Source of the DNA: a virus
IMG/VR virus record: IMGVR_UViG_3300023109_001370
Location: 1-31,427 of that record
Length of the DNA stretch: 31,427 nucleotides
Direction: 5' to 3' (one strand)
A program made the translations under genes and the position numbers. This document shows positions 22,471 through 30,408 of the stretch, one piece after another; position 1 is the first letter of the stretch, and the number at the start of each line of letters is the position of its first letter. The notes beneath the pieces were generated by a model. The model was not told the origin of the DNA and did not search any database. It saw only the letters and a list, made by a program, of their open reading frames with translations.

Positions 22471-23914
22471 GGCAACAAGACTAAAGCCACTAACTGCAAA
22501 TTGCTCAAAAGCAATGATACGCGTCCACGGTAAACCTACTATTGAATATATTATTGAGTCAGTTCATAATAACGGTATTGAAGTTAAGCAAATCGTTATA
22601 GTTGATGGCAAACATGACGACATCCGTGAGTGGGTTGCGAAATCAAAATATAATAATATTAAATGTGTAAAACAAGGATCTCTTAACGGTCCTCGTGATG
22701 CTATTGATGTTGGTATTAAAAGTTTAGAAAATCCTACATATCCTTTAGTTGTTTGGCTAGGAGATGCAATTATTCTTGAAGAAGAACTACCTTTAGGAAC
22801 TGACTTTCTATTAACAAAAGAAGTTGAAGATCATTTTGCTTGGTGTATGTGGGACGGCAAAAAATACTTTAATAAACCAAAAGAAAATATTGACCAAGCA
22901 TCAGCTCTCGTAGGTCTATACAGTTTCAGCAGAGGATACGAAGCATATCACGCTTTTCATTATGCAAAAGGTTATGACATATCAGATGCTTTAGAGTTAT
23001 ATGAAGAACACGCTTCATTTGATAATATCAACACGGAAAAATGGTATGATATCGGCGACATATCTTCATACCACAAAACTTGCGCAACTTTATTAACGTT
23101 CAAGGCTCGTGAATTTAATTCGTTTGAATACAATTCAGATCTTAATATGATTACTAAATGGCCGCAGTCTGATAATAAATTTGCCGTTAAGACTATTATG
23201 AATGAAAAGAATTGGTACGAAAGCCTAAGTCCAGTGCAAAGTATGTTTGTTCCTAAAATCTTGCCAGATCCATATGCGCTAACAATGTCATACGAGTCTG
23301 GCATTTTGCTATCTGATTTGTTTATGCACGAGGACTTAAGTCCGTCAACTATTGAATACTTAATTGAAAAGGTATTCATTATAATGAACAAGTACTTCCA
23401 TAAAAAAGCAACACTTGAATTTGTCGCAGACTTTCAAGATAACGCTGAAAAAATGTGGATTGATAAAACCAAAGATCGTGGCGTAGATGATTACTATCTT
23501 GATGTTGCAGAGAAATGCCTCAATAGAGCTCGCCCAGTTTCAGGTATGCACGGTGATTTGCATTTCGGTAATATTCTTTATAATCCATATAACGATAGCA
23601 TTACGTTATTAGATCCACGCGGCTCTTATGGAGATCATATTGGTTGCGGCGGAGATTGGATGTATGACATGTGTAAATTGTCACACGATCTTTTCCATGG
23701 ATATAATGAACTAGTTACCGGGCATAAATACCCCCAGACGGTATGTGAAAGCTTTGGCCGATTGGTTCATAAATATTATCCTGATGCATATGATGATATT
23801 ATTGATGGCGGCGCTTTATTAATTGCAACCTGTTTGCCATTGCATTACGACTGTGAAGAACGCCAACAAAGAATGAGAGATTATGTTAATGAATACGCAA
23901 ACCTTAGTAGTTGA
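22439..23914 (+). CDS. Nucleotidyltransferase-kinase fusion (sugar/alcohol activation)
   Basis: 491 residues. The N-terminal domain (1 to about 240) begins M-I-N-V-V-I-P-A-A-G-E-A-T-R-L-K-P-L-T, a variant of the G-x-G-T-R-L-x-P-L-T pyrophosphorylase motif, with L-G-D as the metal-binding strand. The C-terminal domain has the aminoglycoside-phosphotransferase/choline-kinase catalytic loop H-G-D-L-H-F-G-N (371-378) and the metal aspartate L-D392-P-R-G. One chain therefore could phosphorylate a small substrate and couple it to a nucleotide. The next gene is a HAD phosphatase and then a glycosyltransferase, as in bacterial sugar-activation cassettes. The substrate is unknown. Confidence 0.78.
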   Translation: MINVVIPAAGEATRLKPLTANCSKAMIRVHGKPTIEYIIESVHNNGIEVKQIVIVDGKHDDIREWVAKSKYNNIKCVKQGSLNGPRDAIDVGIKSLENPTYPLVVWLGDAIILEEELPLGTDFLLTKEVEDHFAWCMWDGKKYFNKPKENIDQASALVGLYSFSRGYEAYHAFHYAKGYDISDALELYEEHASFDNINTEKWYDIGDISSYHKTCATLLTFKAREFNSFEYNSDLNMITKWPQSDNKFAVKTIMNEKNWYESLSPVQSMFVPKILPDPYALTMSYESGILLSDLFMHEDLSPSTIEYLIEKVFIIMNKYFHKKATLEFVADFQDNAEKMWIDKTKDRGVDDYYLDVAEKCLNRARPVSGMHGDLHFGNILYNPYNDSITLLDPRGSYGDHIGCGGDWMYDMCKLSHDLFHGYNELVTGHKYPQTVCESFGRLVHKYYPDAYDDIIDGGALLIATCLPLHYDCEERQQRMRDYVNEYANLSS

Positions 23915-24248
23915 TATTGATGACACAATTTGCACTCCGTTACACGGCAGATCTGAATCTGAAGTTAAATACGGAATGGCAAATCCTAACCGTCCAATGA
24001 TTGCAAGTTTACAAAAAGCAAAACAAAACGGATATCGCATCGTTCTTCACACAGCGCGAAGAATGTTGACTCATGGCGGTGACATAAATAAAATCATTGA
24101 AGACGTCGGACAAATAACCACAGATTGGTTAGATAAGTACGAAGTACCTTACGATGAAATTGTATGGGGTAAACCATACGGTGTTTATTACATTGATGAT
24201 AAAGCGATGACTCCTGAAGAGTTCGTTAAGATGATGGAATGGAAGTGA
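23889..24248 (+). CDS. HAD-family phosphatase (capsule-biosynthesis type)
   Basis: 119 residues from ATG 23889; an ATG two codons upstream (23883) is equally in frame but is only 2 bases from the GAGAG ribosome site. HAD motif I is D9-I-D11-D-T, motif II is H-T-A-R-R-M, and the C-terminal Y-I-D-D-K-A motif IV is present. It matches the small HAD proteins found beside nucleotidyltransferases in capsule loci, which remove a phosphate from a sugar-phosphate intermediate. The gene overlaps the fusion gene before it and ends 2 bases before the glycosyltransferase start. Confidence 0.75.
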   Translation: MNTQTLVVDIDDTICTPLHGRSESEVKYGMANPNRPMIASLQKAKQNGYRIVLHTARRMLTHGGDINKIIEDVGQITTDWLDKYEVPYDEIVWGKPYGVYYIDDKAMTPEEFVKMMEWK

Positions 24249-24250
24249 TT

Positions 24251-25495
24251 ATGAAAAACATTGGTTTCGCAAAGATCGGTAAATCTATTAAATTTAAAAC
24301 TAACAAGTACTCTCCAATTGGCGGAGACAACGAAGCGTCTTGCACTATACGTGCAATGGCAAACAACAATCCAGACAAAACGTTTTACCTAATTGGTCGT
24401 TCTGACTTTGGCGCATTGTCTGATACTGAACGCCTGGATTTGTTTCCATATGATAATGTAATTGACTGTTGGCACGGCGTTCCTTTGGCAATGTCAGAAA
24501 CATATTACAATCACATTATTAATTATTTTAAAGACATTGAGCTTGACTTTTCTGTTATGATGATTGGGCAAATTAGTAATGTTACAATCCCAGAGAAAAT
24601 TTGGAAAGTACGTGAAAGCCAACAAGATGGAAAACCAGCCGCGACTCTTGATATGACTAAGTGGTATACAACTCCTATTACTAAATGGCTAAACGAAAGT
24701 AAGCCACGATGGATAGAAATTGTTAACGATCCACGATATGTTATCAAACAACCGCGTGATGTATTTCATATGCCTTTCCGTTCTCTTGGACAATACGATT
24801 ATGATTATGAAACATTTTCTATTACTGATTATGAAAACCAAGAAAGATTAGTACGGGTTGTTCATTCTGAATACGCAGGAATGGAAACTGCGTTCTGTGG
24901 TGATTATGAATACACTGAAGAAATCAATACAGATCGTAAGACAGACTTTATGGTTGTACTTAATGAAGGTAAACCATCTCGTTATGGATTGCTTAAAAGT
25001 TGGGTACTTGATAAATTTGATAATGTTGACATATACGGTAAATGGCTTGACAAACGAACTGAAACTGATGAAAGGTTTAAAGGATCATTACATATTAATG
25101 AAATCCAAGATAAACTACAGGATGTTAAGTTTACATTTATTATTCCGATTAAAGAAGGTTGGACAACGTCAAAGTATATTGAAATGATCCATGCTGGCGT
25201 TATTCCGTTTCTTCACCCAACTTATGACGACCAAGGTCATTTGCCTATTCCTGATTTCTTACGGCCAAAAACGCCTGAAGAATTTTATACGAATATGCAA
25301 CGACTAATTGACAACCAAACAGAATATGAAACGGTTTTAAAAGGACTGCGTAAAGCAATTCTTAAACCTGAATACTATGACGGTAGCTTTATTAATGATA
25401 ACATTATGAAAGCCGCAGACCCAAATTATACAAGACCTGATACAGCGCAGTTTACAAAGACAAAAGCTGCGACACTTGAAGACTTTTTTGCATAG
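24251..25495 (+). CDS. GT-B-like glycosyltransferase with clamp-binding-like tail
   Basis: 414 residues from ATG 24251, favoured over ATG 24239 by GGAAGTG spacing. The N-terminus (IGFAKIGKSIKFKTNKYSP, then F-Y-L-I-G-R) and C-terminal half (V-D-I-Y-G-K-W, then S-K-Y-I-E-M-I-H-A-G-V-I-P-F-L) have the layout of GT-B enzymes and recall T4 beta-glucosyltransferase (F-F-G-N, then W-E-T-M-A-S-D-A-V-M-L). With dCMP hydroxymethylase nearby, a role in glycosylating hydroxymethylcytosine in DNA is the leading idea. The last residues A-A-T-L-E-D-F-F-A follow a flexible linker and resemble a clamp-binding peptide. The family call is by pattern only. Confidence 0.6.
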   Translation: MKNIGFAKIGKSIKFKTNKYSPIGGDNEASCTIRAMANNNPDKTFYLIGRSDFGALSDTERLDLFPYDNVIDCWHGVPLAMSETYYNHIINYFKDIELDFSVMMIGQISNVTIPEKIWKVRESQQDGKPAATLDMTKWYTTPITKWLNESKPRWIEIVNDPRYVIKQPRDVFHMPFRSLGQYDYDYETFSITDYENQERLVRVVHSEYAGMETAFCGDYEYTEEINTDRKTDFMVVLNEGKPSRYGLLKSWVLDKFDNVDIYGKWLDKRTETDERFKGSLHINEIQDKLQDVKFTFIIPIKEGWTTSKYIEMIHAGVIPFLHPTYDDQGHLPIPDFLRPKTPEEFYTNMQRLIDNQTEYETVLKGLRKAILKPEYYDGSFINDNIMKAADPNYTRPDTAQFTKTKAATLEDFFA

Positions 25496-25505
25496 AGGAT
25501 ATAAA

Positions 25506-26717
25506 ATGAGCGAAATTACATGGGCCCCAATTATTCCACTAATCGGTGGACAAATGCTAGGAGCAGAAAAAGCTTTTGGAAAACCACCTGAAGCTATCTA
25601 TTCATACGCGGACTTTGAAGGAAATGATAGTCATTATGTTAACTATCAGCAAAACGTCAAAGGACGTGATGTACAATATAAAATGATTCCTGAAAGTTCA
25701 AGTCGACATATCAGTGTTATTTCAGGTACACCACCTTGTGCAGCATTGTCACAGCTTAACACTGGTAAGACTGAAGCAGCCAAAGGCGCGAAATGCGAAA
25801 AGAACGAATGGATGTACGAAGTTTTTAAAGAAGGCATTAACCGATTTTCAGCCAAAGCTATTGTTGTTGAAAATGCTCCGGCTTTGTTTACTAAAAAAGG
25901 TAAAGAAGTAGCTGATAATTTGTTTGACATTTGCTCAAAAGCAGGGTATAGTTTAACTCTATATAAAACATCTACAAAGTATCATGGTATCCCACAAGCT
26001 AGAGATCGTTGTTTTGCTATTGGTTGGAACTCAGAAGTTGCTCCTATTATGAATTGGTATAAACGACCTCGTAAAAAGTTTCACGAATACCTTAGTGACT
26101 TAACAGACGATGTTCAACAAATGGATATTTTGTGTAACAAAAAACTTGATGAAGAACCTTATTATCAATACATCAAGTCAATAACAAACGAAGATCCTCG
26201 TAAGGTGATTATGGAAAGCGGACAGATTACAGCATTCAACTATATTAATAAAAGTGGCAAATTACCTGCCTGCAATAAATGGATGCATGACACTGGCAAC
26301 GAACGTGGTATCAAAGTATCAGACCATGCTGTTAAAAAGTTTGCAATGGGCAAAGGTATTTGGGACAGTTCAACTCACGTCTTTGGAGAATGTATGAACG
26401 CAGTTATCGGCCGTAACCTTGCAGACACAATTCATCCAAAGTTTGACCGTTCTTTAACTATCCGTGAAGCTTTATATCTTATGGGTTTCCCGCATGACTT
26501 TGAGCTTGTTGGTGGATTACCTAAAATGAACCACATTGCACAAAACGTTCCTGTGCCAACATCAAGAGATATTCATACTGAAATTGGCAAGTTTATTCGT
26601 GGCGAGTTAACAATGTCAGATACTAATTACCATCGTCAGGACAACCACAACGAACGCATGTGGTCTGATCCAGGCGGTAAAAACAACCAAGCAACACTTG
26701 AGGAGTTCATGGCTTGA
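25506..26717 (+). CDS. DNA cytosine-C5 methyltransferase with clamp-binding-like tail
   Basis: 403 residues from ATG 25506 with GAGGA upstream. Motif I is P-L-I-G-G-Q-M-L-G-A-E-K-A (11-23), motif IV G-T-P-P-C78 with the catalytic cysteine, motif VI V-E-N-A-P, motif VIII Q-A-R-D-R (164-168) and a C-terminal L-M-G-F-P motif like motif IX/X. It transfers a methyl group to C5 of cytosine. The last ten residues (N-Q-A-T-L-E-E-F-M-A) follow an N/D-rich linker and match Q-x-x-L-x-x-F-M, like the tail of the preceding glycosyltransferase. The stop overlaps the DexA TTG start. Confidence 0.85.
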   Translation: MSEITWAPIIPLIGGQMLGAEKAFGKPPEAIYSYADFEGNDSHYVNYQQNVKGRDVQYKMIPESSSRHISVISGTPPCAALSQLNTGKTEAAKGAKCEKNEWMYEVFKEGINRFSAKAIVVENAPALFTKKGKEVADNLFDICSKAGYSLTLYKTSTKYHGIPQARDRCFAIGWNSEVAPIMNWYKRPRKKFHEYLSDLTDDVQQMDILCNKKLDEEPYYQYIKSITNEDPRKVIMESGQITAFNYINKSGKLPACNKWMHDTGNERGIKVSDHAVKKFAMGKGIWDSSTHVFGECMNAVIGRNLADTIHPKFDRSLTIREALYLMGFPHDFELVGGLPKMNHIAQNVPVPTSRDIHTEIGKFIRGELTMSDTNYHRQDNHNERMWSDPGGKNNQATLEEFMA

Positions 26718-27349
26718 AACACGACTTTATTATAGATTTTGAAACATTCGGTAAAGATGCTCAGAAATGTGCAGTGATTGATTGTTCTGTAATGGTATTC
26801 AGTTGGGACAAGATGGTTTCAGCTGATCCATATACCCTCGCAGATATTTCAAAAACGAAACGATTTAAACTATCCGTGGTGGATCAAGTTAAAAACTACG
26901 GATGGGAAATTGACAAAAGCACAGTTGCATGGTGGGAATCCCTAGGACCTGAAGTTCGTAGGAATATCAAACCACTTCCAACTGATTTGACTGTGGCGGA
27001 TTTCGCTAAACAATTTCATGACTTTTTAATTGACTCGCCAAAGATTAGCAAATGGTGGTCTAGGTCAAATACGTTTGATCCGATTATTCTTGGCCGGTTA
27101 TTTCAATCACAAGATAAACTATTACATATGGAAGAGTACTTAAAGTATTGGGCAGTCCGCGATACACGTACTTATATTGATGCAAAGTTTGATTTCAAGC
27201 AAAAGAACGGGTTTATCCCATTTGCTGACGAACAGCGTTGGGAACAGATGTTTAAAGCTCACGACAGCTCGTGGGATATTTTAGCTGATGTATTACGTAT
27301 GCAAGCAATTCGTAGGGCTGAGGAAGATTTAGAACAGGTGACAACATGA
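26714..27349 (+). CDS. dexA: DexA-type 3'-5' exonuclease
   Basis: 211 residues. The start is TTG 26714, supported by GAGGAG about 7 bases upstream and by an N-terminus that aligns with T4 DexA (F-I-I-D-F-E-T). The DEDD nuclease motifs D8-F-E10-T, S-N-T-F-D-P-I-I and H-D-S-S-W-D are present, as is the DexA-specific K-S-T-V-A-W-W-E (T-I-E-W-W in T4). It degrades DNA from the 3' end and may help recycle host DNA. It overlaps the methyltransferase stop (TTGA) and the next gene by 4 bases. Confidence 0.87.
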   Translation: MKHDFIIDFETFGKDAQKCAVIDCSVMVFSWDKMVSADPYTLADISKTKRFKLSVVDQVKNYGWEIDKSTVAWWESLGPEVRRNIKPLPTDLTVADFAKQFHDFLIDSPKISKWWSRSNTFDPIILGRLFQSQDKLLHMEEYLKYWAVRDTRTYIDAKFDFKQKNGFIPFADEQRWEQMFKAHDSSWDILADVLRMQAIRRAEEDLEQVTT

Positions 27350-28239
27350 ATTTAAACGTAACTATTGAAGACTTACAACAATATAAAATCTTCGTTGGAA
27401 CACCAATGTATGGCGGACAATGCGCAGGCTTATTCACAAAGGCTTGTAACGATCTTGCTATGCTTTGCACTGCCAACAAAATTCCAATTAAGTTTTATTA
27501 TCTTTTTAATGAAAGTTTGGTACAGAGAGCTCGTAACTATATTGTTGATGAATTCCTACGCTCGGACTCAACGCATTTAATGTTTATTGATTCAGACATT
27601 GGTTTCAATCCAAGAGATGTTATTTCACTTATGGCAATATATCACTCAGATCCTGATAAGTATGATATTTTGACTGGACCTTATCCTAAAAAGACTATTG
27701 CATGGGAAAAAGTTCAAATGGCGGCAAAGGCAGGTAAAGGCGATGAAAATCCTTTTGAGCTCAATGAATTCACTGGAGACTTTGTATTCAACCCAGTAGG
27801 TGGAGTAACTAGTTTTAAAATGGATGAACCGCTTGAAGTTGGTGAAGCAGGTACAGGATTTATGTTAATCCCTCGTAAAGTATTTGAAGATTATCGAGCT
27901 GCATACCCTGAATTGTCATATAAGCCAGACCACGCAAGAACTGAAAACTTTGATGGTGAACGTAATATCACTGCATTCTTTGATTGTATCATTGACCCAA
28001 AGACAAGACGCTATTTGTCTGAAGATTACTTCTTTTGTCAAAAGGCAAGAGAAATACAAAAACGAGTTTGGATGTGTCCATGGATGAGAATGACTCACGT
28101 AGGATCATATATGTTTAATGGTAATATGTCAGCGCTTGGGTCACTCGGCGCATCGCCAACGGCCAACAAAACAAGTAATGCAAAGAATTACAAAAAACCA
28201 TTGACAAAATCCAAAAAACGTAGTAAAATTAACAAATGA
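27346..28239 (+). CDS. GT-A glycosyltransferase-like protein (Anp1-like)
   Basis: 297 residues. The I-F-V-G-T-P-M-Y-G-G strand, N-x-S-L-V-Q-R-A-R-N helix and H-L-M-F-I-D82-S-D84-I-G-F motif form a GT-A DxD layout like the Anp1-type glycosyltransferase-like proteins found in many marine T4-like phages next to the clamp gene. G-E-A-G-T-G-F-M-L-I and a D/E-x-x-F-C motif further on are also typical. The C-terminus is basic (K-K-P-L-T-K-S-K-K-R-S-K) and its coding sequence contains the clamp-gene promoter. It may modify DNA, the virion or host glycans; acceptor unknown. Confidence 0.75.
   Translation: MNLNVTIEDLQQYKIFVGTPMYGGQCAGLFTKACNDLAMLCTANKIPIKFYYLFNESLVQRARNYIVDEFLRSDSTHLMFIDSDIGFNPRDVISLMAIYHSDPDKYDILTGPYPKKTIAWEKVQMAAKAGKGDENPFELNEFTGDFVFNPVGGVTSFKMDEPLEVGEAGTGFMLIPRKVFEDYRAAYPELSYKPDHARTENFDGERNITAFFDCIIDPKTRRYLSEDYFFCQKAREIQKRVWMCPWMRMTHVGSYMFNGNMSALGSLGASPTANKTSNAKNYKKPLTKSKKRSKINK
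28201..28229 (+). promoter_or_regulatory. Sigma-70-type promoter for the clamp gene
   Basis: TTGACA (28201-28206), 17-base spacer, TAAAAT (28224-28229). It lies inside the last codons of the glycosyltransferase gene and 32 bases before ATG 28262. It would give gp45 a transcription unit of its own. Confidence 0.8.
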
Positions 28240-28261
28240 TGATTAACCTAGGAGCTATATA

Positions 28262-28927
28262 ATGAAATTTTCTGAACGCACTCTTACTATTCTTAAGAGT
28301 TTCTCTACTATCAACAAATCAATCCTAATGAAGCAAGGTAATACACTTCGTACTATTACGCCTGAAAAAACATTGATTGCATCTGCGACAATCCCAGATC
28401 AATTTCCGTCTGAAGCATGTATTTACGATTTATCAAGATTTTTATCAATTTTGTCACTCCACACTGCACCAGACGTAGAGTTTCATGATAAATACTTTGT
28501 AATCACAGAAGGTAAACAACGTACCCGTTACGCGTTTGCCGACGTCTCCATGATACATGCAGCGCCTGAAAAAACCATAGAATTGCCTTCGGCTGATGTG
28601 GTTGTTGATGTATCTTGGAATGATTTGCAATCTGTTCAAAAAGCGGCAGGTGTTCTTCAGTTTAATGAAGTTGCATTTGTTGGTCAGGATGGAAAGTGTT
28701 ACTTAAAGGCCATCGACAGTTCGTCTGCGGCAGCGGATGACTACGGTGTAGAAATTGGCGATACTGCCGATGAGTTTAAAATTATTATCAAAACTGATAA
28801 TTTGAAACTCTTACCTCAAGATTACAGAGTTACGCTGTCAAGTAAAGGTATCTCTGAATTTAAAGGTGAAGACGTCACGTATTTCGTGGCTATTGATACA
28901 AAGTCGACTTATAAGAAAGGATCCTAA
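28262..28927 (+). CDS. 45: Sliding clamp gp45
   Basis: 221 residues, the usual length (T4, 228), collinear with T4 gp45: an M-K-F-S-x-x-T-L-x-I-L-K-S-F-S-T-I-N-K-S-I-L-M-K start (T4 K-N-F-A-T-I-N-S), I-Y-D-L-S-R-F-L-S-I-L-S-L, and a late F-K-G-E-D-V-T-Y-F-V-A-I-D (T4 F-E-G-E-H-A-N-Y-V-V-A-L-E). It forms the trimeric ring that holds polymerase on DNA and, in T4, also activates late transcription. Its ribosome site is AGGAG at 28250-28254. In this window it may also recruit DNA-modifying enzymes. Confidence 0.92.
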   Translation: MKFSERTLTILKSFSTINKSILMKQGNTLRTITPEKTLIASATIPDQFPSEACIYDLSRFLSILSLHTAPDVEFHDKYFVITEGKQRTRYAFADVSMIHAAPEKTIELPSADVVVDVSWNDLQSVQKAAGVLQFNEVAFVGQDGKCYLKAIDSSSAAADDYGVEIGDTADEFKIIIKTDNLKLLPQDYRVTLSSKGISEFKGEDVTYFVAIDTKSTYKKGS

Positions 28928-28929
28928 TC

Positions 28930-29184
28930 ATGGATGAAAACCAACCCCAAGAAAACCCAGGTGGTATTAACCTGCAAGATATGGCAACTGTAGTTCAAAT
29001 CATTGACATTGCCTCACGCCGTGGCGCTTTTGAAGGCCGCGAACTTCAAGGCGTTGGAATGCTACGGAATAAAATTGAAGCATTCTTGCAAGCACAAACG
29101 CGACAGCCAGAAGGCAATATGCCTATGGAGGCGATGGCCGACGTCCCGCAAGACGCTGAGCTTGCAGACAAAGTTGTAAGCTAA
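28930..29184 (+). CDS. Hypothetical protein between gp45 and gp44, 84 aa
   Basis: 84 acidic residues. A proline- and asparagine-rich N-terminus (D-E-N-Q-P-Q-E-N-P-G-G) precedes a helix with I-D-I-A-S-R-R-G-A-F-E-G-R-E-L, which resembles a short family seen between clamp and clamp-loader genes of marine T4-like phages. No enzyme motif. It starts 2 bases after the clamp stop and is likely made with it. A hairpin follows. Function not known. Confidence 0.72.
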   Translation: MDENQPQENPGGINLQDMATVVQIIDIASRRGAFEGRELQGVGMLRNKIEAFLQAQTRQPEGNMPMEAMADVPQDAELADKVVS

Positions 29185-29197
29185 TGGTTCAACGAAC

Positions 29198-29225
29198 GCG
29201 GGCAATCGTTGTAAAACAAACCCGC
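29198..29225 (+). terminator. Possible hairpin before gp44
   Basis: GCGGG (29198-29202) pairs with CCCGC (29221-29225), with an inner TTGT/ACAA, and is followed by ACTTTATTTTATATT. It could be a weak terminator or attenuator between the clamp and clamp-loader genes, or a translational control site. The loop is large and the T-run is interrupted, so confidence is low. Confidence 0.35.
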
Positions 29226-29251
29226 ACTTTATTTTATATTATGGAGACAAT

Positions 29252-30205
29252 ATGTCTATTGATGCTAAACCAAATGAAGTGCTCTGGGTTGAGCGCTATC
29301 GGCCGCAACTGATTGCGGATACTATTCTCCCTGAAAAAACTAAATCAATGTTCACGAAGTTTGTTACTGATAACAGTGTACCAAACTTACTGCTGACTGG
29401 TGGTCCAGGTGTTGGCAAGACTACTATCGCAAAAGCAATGCTTGAAGAACTAGGTTGTGATTATATCGTAAAGAACGGCTCGTTAAACGTTAACATTGAT
29501 ACTCTTCGCTATGACATATCAACATATGCGTCGGCTGTATCATTGCAAGGTGGTCGTAAGTATGTAATCTTTGACGAAGCTGATTACCTTAATGCCGCAA
29601 ATGTTCAACCAGCGTTGCGTAATTTTATTGAAGAATATTCTTCCAACTGTGGTTTTATCTTTACTTGTAATTTTAAGAATAGAATTATTCAACCGTTGCG
29701 GTCTCGGTTATCTGAAGTTGATTTTACTATTGAAACAACAGATCGCCCTAAACTTGCGTTGCAATTTATGAAACGTGTAGAGACAATTCTTGACACAGAA
29801 GCAGTTGATTACGATAAGAATGTTGTTGCCAAAGTTATTCAAAAACATTTTCCTGATTTCCGTAGAGTACTTACTGAGCTACAATCGTATGCAGCTTCAG
29901 GTAAGATTGACGAAGGTATCTTTGTTAATCTAAAGCAAGAGTCTATGGATGAATTGTTTCGTTTGTTAAAAGCAAAAGACTTTACCAATATGCGTAAATG
30001 GGTTGCAAAGAATAGCGATCAAGATATGAATGAAATGTTCCGTCGTATTTACGATATGGCAACTGATAAAGTTCTAATGAAATCGTTACCTGGATTTGTT
30101 GTAACTCTTGCTGACTATATGTACAAAGCAAACTTTGTCGCAGATCTCGAAGTTAACATGGTTGCATTCCTAACCGAAGTAATGATTGAAGCTGAATACA
30201 AATGA
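29252..30205 (+). CDS. 44: Clamp-loader large subunit gp44
   Basis: 317 residues, T4 length. AAA+ ATPase: W-V-E-R-Y-R-P (12-18), Walker A G-G-P-G-V-G-K-T-T (50-58), Walker B V-I-F-D-E-A-D (105-111), sensor 1 F-T-C-N (137-140) and the S-R-L arginine finger near 151-153. With gp62 it opens and loads gp45 at primer ends using ATP. Its ribosome site GGAG lies 5 bases before ATG 29252. The stop overlaps the zinc-ribbon gene as ATGA. Confidence 0.92.
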   Translation: MSIDAKPNEVLWVERYRPQLIADTILPEKTKSMFTKFVTDNSVPNLLLTGGPGVGKTTIAKAMLEELGCDYIVKNGSLNVNIDTLRYDISTYASAVSLQGGRKYVIFDEADYLNAANVQPALRNFIEEYSSNCGFIFTCNFKNRIIQPLRSRLSEVDFTIETTDRPKLALQFMKRVETILDTEAVDYDKNVVAKVIQKHFPDFRRVLTELQSYAASGKIDEGIFVNLKQESMDELFRLLKAKDFTNMRKWVAKNSDQDMNEMFRRIYDMATDKVLMKSLPGFVVTLADYMYKANFVADLEVNMVAFLTEVMIEAEYK

Positions 30206-30408
30206 GTGAATGGATCAAAAAACTAATGGGATTGCATCAATGCTTTGAATGCAAACAGTATATTGATAAGAAAGACATATACGATGTAAACCTAGATACG
30301 CTCGACGGACCATGGAATTTTAAATTGTGTGGAGTTTGTGCTAAAGATTTTGATGATATGATGAAAGAATTGGAGGAAGTAATTGGCGAAAGAGATAACA
30401 CCATTTGA
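30202..30408 (+). CDS. Zinc-ribbon-like small protein
   Basis: 68 residues. Two CxxC pairs (C14-x2-C17 and C43-x2-C46) spaced for a zinc ribbon, with a C-terminal acidic helix (D-D-M-M-K-E-L-E-E-V). It is placed between gp44 and gp62, where T4 has nothing equivalent. It may bind nucleic acid or a clamp-loader component; function not known. ATGA start overlap; it runs 26 bases into the gp62 gene. Confidence 0.72.
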   Translation: MSEWIKKLMGLHQCFECKQYIDKKDIYDVNLDTLDGPWNFKLCGVCAKDFDDMMKELEEVIGERDNTI

